From UBA4742 sp002403895 (lineage in GTDB: Bacteria; Actinomycetota; Acidimicrobiia; Acidimicrobiales; Acidimicrobilacustridaceae): a stretch of DNA of 9,187 nucleotides. The notes beneath the pieces are model-generated. The model made no database searches and was not told the origin of the DNA. It saw only the letters and a program-made list of their open reading frames with translations. Below, one piece after another: positions 1-6,179 of this stretch. Positions within the stretch are counted from its first letter, which is position 1; each line of letters opens with the position of its first letter. The translations under genes and the position numbers were made by a program. The stretch spans positions 1-9,187 of the forward strand of contig DAISGD010000088.1 of NCBI GenBank assembly GCA_036823295.1. Direction: 5' to 3'.

Positions 1-66
1 GGTGGCGAACACCTGATCGGCGGGTGCGTCGAGGATGGCCGACGACGCGATGGTGTGGCTGCTCAT
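1..66 (-). CDS. SRPBCC (START-like) family protein, N-terminal fragment
   Basis: This is the first 22 codons of a gene that leaves the window on the left. It reads from an ATG at 66-64 and ends with the stretch SAILDAPADQVFAT. A short beta strand followed by a D/A-P-A-x-x-V-F/W signature is the usual N-terminus of SRPBCC / polyketide-cyclase-like proteins, which form a helix-grip hydrophobic cavity for lipids or aromatic ligands. The gene starts only 19 bases after the stop of the upstream DsrE gene, so the two are probably co-transcribed. A weak GGGAG lies about 13 bases upstream of the ATG, so initiation may partly depend on coupling. Ligand and function cannot be inferred from 22 residues; the family call rests on one motif. 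Confidence 0.6.
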   Translation of the reverse strand, partial: MSSHTIASSAILDAPADQVFAT

Positions 67-85
67 GTTGGGCGCACGCTCCCGG

Positions 86-451
86 TCAGTAGCTGAAGGT
101 GGTGGCGTTGTCGTCGCCGATCCACTGCCACATGGGGACGGTGCCCTGGAGCTCGGCGCCGGCGATGAGGGTTGCGTCGTCGAGCTGCTTGGCGTTGAAG
201 CAGATCGGGCACACGTAGTAGCGGCCGCCGGCGGCCTCGTAGCGCTTGGCCAGGTCAGCGATCGGTGGGCATCCGTCGCAGGCGACCCCGACCGCGGTGC
301 CGTCGAGGGCGAGGCGGACGGCCTCCTTCGTGAGGAACATGAGGGTCGAGCGGCCGGACTCGGCGGCGCCGACGGCCACCAGGTAGGCGACGGTGACCTT
401 CTCGGGGTCCTCGAGTCCGGTGGTCAGGGAGACGACGGCTTTGTTCGACAT
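86..451 (-). CDS. DsrE-family small sulfur-relay-like protein with two CxxC pairs
   Basis: This is a 121-residue protein. It begins MSNKAVVSLTTGLEDPEKV, continues with a beta strand (STLMFLTKEAVRLAL) and has the compact alpha/beta layout of DsrE/DsrF/TusD-like proteins, also annotated as predicted peroxiredoxins. Four cysteines form two pairs: C58-x-x-C61 (CDGC) and C81-x-x-C84 (CPIC). Family members carry sulfur as a cysteine persulfide or take part in thiol redox chemistry. The double CxxC could equally bind a metal or form disulfides. I chose the ATG at 451-449 because an AAAGGA ribosome binding site sits six bases upstream. A longer reading from 499 has no such site and a proline-rich, unconserved-looking lead. 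It is followed after 19 bases by the SRPBCC gene. A second, different DsrE-like gene lies at 8303-8653. The specific partner is unknown. Confidence 0.8.
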   Translation of the reverse strand: MSNKAVVSLTTGLEDPEKVTVAYLVAVGAAESGRSTLMFLTKEAVRLALDGTAVGVACDGCPPIADLAKRYEAAGGRYYVCPICFNAKQLDDATLIAGAELQGTVPMWQWIGDDNATTFSY

Positions 452-457
452 GGTTGA

Positions 458-463
458 TCCTTT
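458..463 (-). promoter_or_regulatory. Ribosome binding site of the DsrE-family gene
   Basis: AAAGGA on the minus strand lies six bases before the ATG at 451-449. It decides that start over the in-frame ATG at 499. Confidence 0.75.
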
Positions 464-531
464 CGGCGGCGGGCTGGGTGCCCCTTCGAAGGTCAACATA
501 CGGAGAAAGCCGCCGCGAGTCGTCCGGTGTT

Positions 532-561
532 CGCCCTACAAATCGACGCCCTACAAGTCGA
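532..561. repeat. Two-copy 15-bp tandem repeat at a gene end
   Basis: The unit CGCCCTACAARTCGA occurs twice head to tail (532-546 and 547-561) with a single mismatch. The right copy contains the last codons and the TAG stop of the HD/LuxR gene on the minus strand. The left copy repeats those codons and a second in-frame TAG just downstream. It looks like a small local duplication of the gene's end. A role is not evident. Confidence 0.8.
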
Positions 562-2125
562 GAGGGGCGAACGAGTCGAGCAGGCCGTTCTGCATGGCGA
601 ACAGCGTCGCTGTCGAGCGAGTCGAGGCACCGATCTTCACGTAGATCCGCTCGATGTGGGTGCCGGCCGTCTTGGGTGTGATGCCGAGGGCCTGGGCCAC
701 CTGTCTGTTGGAGGCTCCCCTTGCGATCAGCGTGAGGACCTCGACCTCTCGTGGTGTGAGTCCGGCGGGCCCGGTAGCCCGCTTCGGTCGTTGCTGGCCG
801 GCGGCGGCGAGCACCGCGTCCACGGCGTCCGCGGCAAGGCGACCGGCGCGGACTTCATTGCGGAGCTCGTTGGCGGCCGCCTTCGGGGGGCGGGCCGGAC
901 GGTAGGCGCGGGGTTCGGTCATCGCTTGAAATGCGCACGCGGCCGCGAGGATCCGGCCGGCAGCGGGGATCGCGGAGCCGGAGAGGCCTCGGTGATAGCC
1001 GGACCCGTCGAGGCGTTCGTTCGCCAACGATGCGATGGCGCCGATGCGGGCGAGGGCGGGAGGCCGAGCCAGCGTCCGCTCGGTGTAATAGGAGTGCATC
1101 CGCATTCGCTCCAATTCCGTCGACGTGAGTGGGCCGGGCTTCTCGAGGATCGTGGCCGGCACCCCGTGCATGCCGACGTCGTGCACCAGGGATGCGCGGC
1201 GCAGGACGACGACGTCGTGTTCGGGCAGGCCGCACAGCTCGCCCGCCCGTGTGGCAAGGTCGGCAACAGCTCGTGAGTGGCCAGACCGTGCCCGTGACCG
1301 CAGATCGGTGAAGTCGGCGATCGCCTCCAGCGCGGTGTCGAGACCGGATTCCGTGAGCCGCTGCTGCAAGCGTGGGTCTCCAGCGATTGCCGTGGGCCAA
1401 TCGGTTGCCTCGTCCAACCCGTCGAACAGGTCGGCCGCGACCGCGCAGAAGGCGTCAACGATCTCCGGGTCGAACTGCTTGGCCCGCCGGGATCGGGCCA
1501 ACTCGATGGCGGCCTCCGTCCCGCCGCGCTGATGGGCAGCCTCGGCGAGGTCGGCGAGGTGGAAAAGCCGGACCGAACGGGCGACGTCCTCACCGCCGAG
1601 ACCACCGGGCACACCGCTGCCGTCCCACCGGGTGAACCATTGCTGCAACGGCTCGCACACGTCTTCGCCCAGACCGAGGCGCTCGGCCATGAGGACCGTG
1701 CTCAGGCAATGAGACATGAGCCCACGCTCGACGGGTTTGCCCCCCGTCACGATCAACCTGCCGGCGAGGCGAAGCCGCTTCATGGCCGGGCTCCCCGTTC
1801 CCACGCGAGCCATTGCGTACTTGAACATCGGCAAGCCGGCCAGATCCACCTCGTAGCTGCCTTGTCGGAAGGCGATGTCGTCGCCGAACCAGTTCGCTAC
1901 CTCCGGGGTGTCGGCCACGCATCCGACCCAGGCCAACATCGCCACGTAGTAGAGCGCCGCGGCGTTCTCGTTCTCGATACCCATGTGCTCGCCGAGACGG
2001 GTGGCGATGGCCCAGGACCGCAAGACGTGCTCCATCGGCTGACCCAGCCCGAGGTCAGTGGCGAGCGAGAAGGCCGCGACGACCTCCGCGAGGCCCAAGC
2101 CGGAGTCTCGGTCGTTCGGTGACAC
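551..2125 (-). CDS. Tandem degenerate HD-GYP-like protein with C-terminal LuxR DNA-binding domain
   Basis: This is a 524-residue predicted regulator. Residues 12-190 form an N-terminal HD-like half whose catalytic HD is not recognisable (AMLAWVGC where ALLHDIG is expected), but which keeps a WDGSGVPGGL loop (168-176). Residues about 270-445 form a second half with H283, the pair H315-D316 in LVHDVGMHGVP, H344, and the loop NERLDGSGYHRGL (369-381). Canonical HD-GYP enzymes, which hydrolyse cyclic di-GMP, have HHExxDGxGYP. Here both loop histidines are gone and GYP reads GYH, so activity is doubtful. Residues 454-519 (LTPREVEVLTLIARGASNRQ, then AQALGITPKTAGTHIERIY) are a clear LuxR/FixJ helix-turn-helix. 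Similar HD plus LuxR proteins are common in actinobacteria. The start is a GTG nine bases after the stop of the kinase-like gene, without a strong ribosome binding site, so translation is probably coupled. Its ligand and target promoters are unknown. Confidence 0.85.
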   Translation of the reverse strand: MSPNDRDSGLGLAEVVAAFSLATDLGLGQPMEHVLRSWAIATRLGEHMGIENENAAALYYVAMLAWVGCVADTPEVANWFGDDIAFRQGSYEVDLAGLPMFKYAMARVGTGSPAMKRLRLAGRLIVTGGKPVERGLMSHCLSTVLMAERLGLGEDVCEPLQQWFTRWDGSGVPGGLGGEDVARSVRLFHLADLAEAAHQRGGTEAAIELARSRRAKQFDPEIVDAFCAVAADLFDGLDEATDWPTAIAGDPRLQQRLTESGLDTALEAIADFTDLRSRARSGHSRAVADLATRAGELCGLPEHDVVVLRRASLVHDVGMHGVPATILEKPGPLTSTELERMRMHSYYTERTLARPPALARIGAIASLANERLDGSGYHRGLSGSAIPAAGRILAAACAFQAMTEPRAYRPARPPKAAANELRNEVRAGRLAADAVDAVLAAAGQQRPKRATGPAGLTPREVEVLTLIARGASNRQVAQALGITPKTAGTHIERIYVKIGASTRSTATLFAMQNGLLDSFAPLDL

Positions 2126-2134
2126 GGCTACAGC

Positions 2135-3208
2135 CTACGAGCCAGCCCTGGTCGCTCGCCGGGTACCGGCCGTCAGCGCTGCGCCGCGACCGGCGTTTCC
2201 GGTGACGGCGTGGAGAGCCGCCCAGGCCGCCGGAATGAGTGCCTGGAAGGGATGCCCACCCGCGCCAGGTCCGTGACGCGCCTCGAGGGTGGCGGCCTCG
2301 ACGACGATCCGCGTGCCGTGGAGGGCGCGGTACCAGTCGAGGGCCCCGAGGTCGCGGTCGGGCGCAAGCGAGCGGTAGCGGGCCACGAACCGGTGAGCGA
2401 GTCGCCCTCCGACCCAACGGATGACCGCGCCGAGCGGGCCCGGGGCGTCGAGCGGCGGGTTGGCGAGGAGCATTGAGGTGAAGGCGACGTCGTAGGCCGG
2501 CTCGGCGCAGATGGCGGCGGTCCAGTCGATGACGGTGATGTTGCCGTCGGCGTTGATGAGGAGGTTGAAGGGGTGGAGGTCGCCGTGGCATATCACCGTC
2601 GGGCCCTCCGAGGGCTTGAGCTCGGCGAGCGCCCGAACGGCTCTGGCGAGATCGGGCCGACCCAACGCCTCAGCAGCGCTTTCGAAGTGCTCGAGGAGGT
2701 CTCCGACGCGCCATGCCACCGTCGGCGCGGCCGTCGCCACCGCCGAGCTCACCGGTTCGGGATCGAGGGTGTGGAGCGCCGACATCGGCCCGGCGAGTTG
2801 GTCGGGGAGGCGGGCGAACAGCCGGGGAGCCCGGCGCAGAGCCGCGAGTCCGCTGAGATCGCCGAGCGGTGACGAGCCCGACGCGAAGTCCGTCACCGAC
2901 CAGGCCCCACCGAGGTCGTCGTCGGCGGGCCGTGAGAGTCGCACACGGGGGGTTGGGAAGCCGAGGTCGGCGACGGTCTGTTGGACGACGAGCTCCTTGG
3001 CACCCATGCCGGCATCGGGAGCGATTCGGAACACGACGTCCGCTGGCACCTCCGCTGGTTGGCCCGCGAGGCGAAGCCGATACATCGAGGCCCAGAACCC
3101 GCCCGTCAGTGGCGCCGGCTCACCAGCCAGGATGGCGCCGGGCCACGCCTCGGCGATGCGGGATGCGATCAACGTTGGGATACTGGCTGTTTGGTTCACA
3201 GATTTCAC
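2135..3208 (-). CDS. APH-family (aminoglycoside phosphotransferase fold) kinase-like protein
   Basis: This 357-residue protein has the kinase-like APH fold (PF01636 type). The catalytic loop CHGDLHPFNLL spans 207-217, with D210 as presumed catalytic base and N215 as metal ligand. The DFG-equivalent is VIDWT (226-230), with D228 as the second metal ligand. Upstream, GGFWASMYRL (36-45) resembles the glycine-containing nucleotide loop, VVFRI (58-62) lies where the ATP-binding beta strands are expected, and KELVVQQTVADLGFPTP (71-87) matches the family's helix C region. The family phosphorylates small-molecule hydroxyls. Most chromosomal members are not antibiotic-resistance enzymes, and nothing here identifies a drug substrate. 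The start used is a GTG at 3208 inside the palindromic operator. A GTG at 3199 (product 354 residues), preceded by GGTGA, is an equally good alternative. The gene is transcribed divergently from the MerR gene and probably forms an operon with the HD/LuxR gene downstream. Confidence 0.85.
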   Translation of the reverse strand: MKSVNQTASIPTLIASRIAEAWPGAILAGEPAPLTGGFWASMYRLRLAGQPAEVPADVVFRIAPDAGMGAKELVVQQTVADLGFPTPRVRLSRPADDDLGGAWSVTDFASGSSPLGDLSGLAALRRAPRLFARLPDQLAGPMSALHTLDPEPVSSAVATAAPTVAWRVGDLLEHFESAAEALGRPDLARAVRALAELKPSEGPTVICHGDLHPFNLLINADGNITVIDWTAAICAEPAYDVAFTSMLLANPPLDAPGPLGAVIRWVGGRLAHRFVARYRSLAPDRDLGALDWYRALHGTRIVVEAATLEARHGPGAGGHPFQALIPAAWAALHAVTGNAGRGAALTAGTRRATRAGS

Positions 3209-3221
3209 CGTAACGGTAAAA
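3203..3221. promoter_or_regulatory. 19-bp palindrome, likely operator of the divergent MerR/kinase pair
   Basis: The sequence TTTCACCGT-A-ACGGTAAAA is an inverted repeat with 9-bp arms around a central A and one mismatch. Its core, ACCGTAACGGT, is a perfect palindrome. It lies between the divergent starts at 3208/3199 (minus) and 3239 (plus), overlapping the predicted -35 and spacer of the MerR-type gene. MerR-family regulators commonly bind such dyads between -35 and -10 elements and control their own gene plus the neighbour. That this MerR protein is the one that binds is inference. Confidence 0.65.
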
Positions 3222-3232
3222 GCTGTTATCGT
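3204..3232 (+). promoter_or_regulatory. Predicted promoter of the MerR-type gene (leaderless)
   Basis: TTCACC (3204-3209) as -35 and TATCGT (3227-3232) as -10 are separated by 17 bases, and the -10 has an extended TGT just before it. Only six bases separate the -10 from the ATG at 3239, so transcription should begin at or next to the start codon. This agrees with the lack of any ribosome binding site. Leaderless genes are common in actinobacteria. Confidence 0.5.
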
Positions 3233-3238
3233 CTACCC

Positions 3239-4009
3239 ATGGTCGAGCCACTAAGGGATCCAGCTCCCATCAGCGAGAACGCTCCGAGGGAGTGGTCCAT
3301 CGACGAGTTGGCCGGACTGGTGGGCCTTCCGGTGCGCACCCTCCGGGAGTACCAGACCATCGGGATCCTCCCGGCTCCGCGCCGGGAGGGGCGCATCGGT
3401 CTGTACGGGGCCGGTCACCTCCGGCGCCTGCAACTCGTCGCCCGACTCCGTCATCGCGGCTACTCGCTCGCTGGCATCGGCGACCTGCTCGGGAACTGGG
3501 GTGCCGGTGCCGATCTTGGCGAAGTGCTCGGGCTCGAGTCCGACCAACTCGTTCACGTCGATGAGCCCGGTGCGCCGGCCACGCTGGACCAGCTTCGTGT
3601 TCTGCTGCCTGCGATGGTCCCGGAACACCTCGCCGAGCTCGAGGTGACCGGTGTGATCGAGCGGTGCCAGCCCGAGTGCTTCTGCATCCCGAGTCCTTCG
3701 CTGCTGCAGCTCGCCATCGACGCCCAGGACGCCGGCCTTGCCCCGAAGGAGGTGATCGCTCTGCTCGGCGCCATCCGCCAGGCGGCCGACACGGTCGCCG
3801 ATGAGGTTGTCCATCAGATCGGGCAGCTGCCCGGTGGCAGCGACCCCCAGTCCACTGCAGCGTTCCTTCAACGGGGCCGTGGCTTGCTCGCCCACGGTGT
3901 TGGGCGGCTCACCCTGCACCGGATCGGTCAGCGCCTGGGGATCAACGAGGAAACCGACCTTGACCCCGCCATCCACCGCCTCATCGAGACCCGGAGCGAC
4001 CGGCCATGA
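3239..4009 (+). CDS. MerR-family transcriptional regulator with a C-x3-C-x-C cluster
   Basis: This is a 256-residue protein. Residues 18-85 are a MerR-type winged helix: WSIDELAGLVGLPVRTLREY is the helix-turn-helix, followed by QTIGILPAPRREGRIGLYG (wing) and HLRRLQLVARLRHRGYSLAGI. The C-terminal part (about 90-256) is mostly helical and not recognised as a known ligand-binding domain. It contains C143, C147 and C149 in ERCQPECFC, a compact thiol cluster that could bind metal or sense redox. The ATG at 3239 fits a leaderless transcript (see promoter). An upstream extension of the reading frame runs antisense through the kinase gene and is not credible. The stop overlaps the methyltransferase start in an ATGA. 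It probably autoregulates and controls the divergent kinase gene through the 3203-3221 palindrome. The effector is unknown. Confidence 0.88.
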   Translation: MVEPLRDPAPISENAPREWSIDELAGLVGLPVRTLREYQTIGILPAPRREGRIGLYGAGHLRRLQLVARLRHRGYSLAGIGDLLGNWGAGADLGEVLGLESDQLVHVDEPGAPATLDQLRVLLPAMVPEHLAELEVTGVIERCQPECFCIPSPSLLQLAIDAQDAGLAPKEVIALLGAIRQAADTVADEVVHQIGQLPGGSDPQSTAAFLQRGRGLLAHGVGRLTLHRIGQRLGINEETDLDPAIHRLIETRSDRP

Positions 4010-4857
4010 CAACCACCGCCAACGCAGCGCAGTTCGACGCCTGGAACGGGGACAGCGGTCTCCGCTGGGTTGCCACCGCAGATCGGCGCGACCACGTCCT
4101 TGCCCCCGTGGCCGAGGCGCTGCTCGCGGCCGCTGCCCTCACTGTCGGGACGGATGTCGTCGACGTCGGCTGCGGCTGTGGCGCCACGACGCTCACGGCA
4201 GCCACGAAGATCGGCCGCACCGGCTTGGCGACGGGCATCGACCTCTCCGCACCCATGCTCGACGTGGCTCGACAGCGAGCCGCTGCCACCGGTGCCACCA
4301 ACACCGGCTTCGTGCAGGGCGACGCCCAGACCCACCCCTTCCAGCCGGGGTCCGTCGATCTGATCATCAGCCGGTTCGGCACGATGTTCTTCTCGGACCC
4401 GGAGACCGCGTTCACCAACATCGGGGCAGCGCTGCGGCCCGGCGGGCGACTCTGCCTCGCCACGTGGCAGCCTCTCGCGGCCAACCAATGGCTCACCGCC
4501 CCGGGCGCAGCCGTGCTCCATTGCGCCGAGATGCCCGCGTCAGCCCCCAACGAGCCGGGGATGTTCGGCCAGTCCGACCCCGACCTCGTCACGGGCACGC
4601 TCAGGGCGGCCGGCTACACCGACATCAGACTGGAAGCCAGGGAGATCGCCCTCGAGCTCGGCGAGACAGTCGATGCCGCGGTCGACTACCTGACCGACAG
4701 CGGGCCTGGGCGGGCCCTGCTGGAAGCCATCCCTGAAGGCCCGGATCGTGACGCCGCGCTCGCTGACGTGCGGGACGTCATGGCTGAGCACCAAGAGGAC
4801 TCCTGTGTGCGCCTCGGGGGCGGGATCTGGATCATCACCGCCATCCGAACCGACTGA
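4006..4857 (+). CDS. Class I SAM-dependent methyltransferase
   Basis: This 283-residue protein has the Rossmann-like methyltransferase core (Methyltransf_11/25 type). Motif I is VVDVGCGCGATT (51-62), which binds SAM. The acidic end of the second strand is D79 in GIDLSAPMLDVAR, motif II is QGDAQ (104-108), and the post-core strand and motif are SVDLIISRFGTMFF and ALRPGGRL (142-149). The remaining C-terminal portion (about 170-283) resembles the lid region of actinobacterial small-molecule methyltransferases. The substrate cannot be deduced. The start codon overlaps the stop of the MerR-type gene in ATGA, with a GGAG nine bases upstream (3993-3996), so the two genes are translationally coupled and presumably under the same operator. 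The gene ends 11 bases from the convergent MFS gene. Confidence 0.9.
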   Translation: MTTTANAAQFDAWNGDSGLRWVATADRRDHVLAPVAEALLAAAALTVGTDVVDVGCGCGATTLTAATKIGRTGLATGIDLSAPMLDVARQRAAATGATNTGFVQGDAQTHPFQPGSVDLIISRFGTMFFSDPETAFTNIGAALRPGGRLCLATWQPLAANQWLTAPGAAVLHCAEMPASAPNEPGMFGQSDPDLVTGTLRAAGYTDIRLEAREIALELGETVDAAVDYLTDSGPGRALLEAIPEGPDRDAALADVRDVMAEHQEDSCVRLGGGIWIITAIRTD

Positions 4858-4864
4858 GGGTCGG
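4850..4864. terminator. Short hairpin between convergent genes, possible bidirectional terminator
   Basis: CCGAC-TGAGG-GTCGG forms a perfect 5-bp GC-rich stem with a 5-base loop. It spans the methyltransferase stop and reaches to within five bases of the MFS stop. There is no T-tract, so it is at best a weak or non-canonical terminator. Position is the main argument. Confidence 0.3.
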
Positions 4865-4868
4865 ATCG

Positions 4869-6179
4869 TCAGCTCTCGAAGTCGATGTCGTCCAGGACGG
4901 GGGCGACCACTACCCCTCGGGGGTGGGTCTCGTACATCCGCACCGCGACCACCACACCGGAAGCGGCGGTGATGGCGGCGACCGTGTAGATGGCGGCCGA
5001 CAGACCGAGGAGGTCGGCGATGATGCCGGCGAGGAGCGCGCCGACGGCGAACCCACCGTCGCGCCACAGCCGGTAGACGCCGACCGACCGGGCACGCCAC
5101 GACGGGTGGGCGACATCGCCGATGGCGGCGAGCAGGGTCGGGTACACCATGGCGGTGCCGGCCCCGAGCAGCATGGCGCTGAACGCCCACACCCAGAACC
5201 CGGTCGTGGCTCCGATTACGGCGATGGCGACGGCCTGGGTGAGCATGCCGCCGGCGATGAGCCACTTGCGGCCGATCCGGTCCGACAGCGCCCCGGTGAC
5301 GAGCTGCCCGAGCCCCCACACCGCCGGGTACAGCGCGGCGAGCACACCGATGCGGGCCACCGAGAGGCCGGCCGCAGCAAAGTAGAGGGGGAACAGTCCC
5401 CAGGCGAGGCCGTCGTTGAGGTTGTTCACCATGCCGGCCTGCGAGCACGACGACAGCGCCTTCTCCTTGAACGACGTGAGCAGGAAGATGTCGCCGGTCG
5501 AGAGGTCCCCGGCCAGGCCGTCGGCGGCGGCGACGTGCGTGGCGGCCTCGTGCTTGGCGAAGCCGTGGGTCTCGCGCACGAACAGCGTCGAAAGGCTCAG
5601 GCCGAGCCCGGCGTAGGCGAGACCAAGGAAGAACGGTGCGGGGCGCAGCCCGTGGTTCGAGGCGATGAACCCGGTGGCCAGGGCGGTGACGGCAACGGCG
5701 CCGTAGCCGGCAGCCTCGTTGAAGCCCATCGCCAGGCCGCGCTTGGCCGGGCCGACGAGGTCGATCTTCATGATGACCGTGGTCGACCAGGTGAGCCCCT
5801 GGTTGATGCCCAGCAGCACGTTGGCGGCGATGATCCACCCCCACGACGGCGCCCACATCAACAGCAACGGCACGGGCAGCCCGATGATCCAGCCGATGAT
5901 CAGGACGGGCTTGCGGCCGTAGCGGTCCGACAGCGTCCCGGCGAAGAAGTTGGTGGCCGCCTTCACCGCACCGAACGCCACGATGAAGGTGAGCGCGCTG
6001 GAGAACGCGGCGAGGCCGAAGACCTGCTCGGCCAGCAGCGGCAGGACGGTGCGTTCCTGGCCGATCATCCCGCCGACCAGCGCGTTGACGCTGACCAGCA
6101 GCACGAACTGGCCGAGGTTCTCCCGCAATCCGAGTTGGATGGGCTTGGAACGGCGAGTCGGGTCGGTCGTAGAGGTCAT
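4869..6179 (-). CDS. Major facilitator superfamily transporter, sulfur-locus associated
   Basis: This is a 436-residue inner-membrane protein with about twelve hydrophobic segments in two halves. The MFS signature between helices 2 and 3 is GTLSDRYGRK (81-90). It is repeated in the second half as GALSDRIGRK (296-305), as expected from the family's internal duplication. A central loop of roughly 50 residues (about 203-255) contains the only cysteine (C245). The ATG at 6179-6177 overlaps the stop of the MBL-rhodanese gene in ATGA, so the pair is translationally coupled. The longer open frame upstream reads antisense-like arginine-rich sequence inside that gene and was not used. The substrate is unknown. 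Tight coupling to a rhodanese/MBL protein suggests a sulfur compound such as sulfite, thiosulfate or an organosulfur thiol, imported or exported, but this is inference. The acidic tail (DDIDFES) is probably cytoplasmic. Confidence 0.9.
   Translation of the reverse strand: MTSTTDPTRRSKPIQLGLRENLGQFVLLVSVNALVGGMIGQERTVLPLLAEQVFGLAAFSSALTFIVAFGAVKAATNFFAGTLSDRYGRKPVLIIGWIIGLPVPLLLMWAPSWGWIIAANVLLGINQGLTWSTTVIMKIDLVGPAKRGLAMGFNEAAGYGAVAVTALATGFIASNHGLRPAPFFLGLAYAGLGLSLSTLFVRETHGFAKHEAATHVAAADGLAGDLSTGDIFLLTSFKEKALSSCSQAGMVNNLNDGLAWGLFPLYFAAAGLSVARIGVLAALYPAVWGLGQLVTGALSDRIGRKWLIAGGMLTQAVAIAVIGATTGFWVWAFSAMLLGAGTAMVYPTLLAAIGDVAHPSWRARSVGVYRLWRDGGFAVGALLAGIIADLLGLSAAIYTVAAITAASGVVVAVRMYETHPRGVVVAPVLDDIDFES

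Noticed and set aside
452..550. Intrinsic terminator or promoter between the HD/LuxR and DsrE genes
   Set aside because: GC-rich GGCGGCG/CGCCGCC stretches could pair weakly across a long loop, but there is no T-tract. A TATGTT without a matching -35 is not enough for a promoter call.
527..1276. Plus-strand open frame of 249 codons
   Set aside because: It is antisense to the HD/LuxR gene, which has clear domain motifs on the minus strand.
551..2125. Active cyclic di-GMP phosphodiesterase
   Set aside because: Key histidines of the HHExxDGxGYP motif are missing in both halves, so activity is not claimed.
2135..3208. Antibiotic resistance gene
   Set aside because: The APH fold is clear, but most chromosomal members act on other small molecules. 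Nothing in the sequence points to an aminoglycoside or macrolide substrate.
4540..5856. Long minus-strand open frame of 438 codons
   Set aside because: It overlaps the MFS gene in another frame and runs across its stop into the methyltransferase. Its sequence is arginine/histidine-rich shadow.
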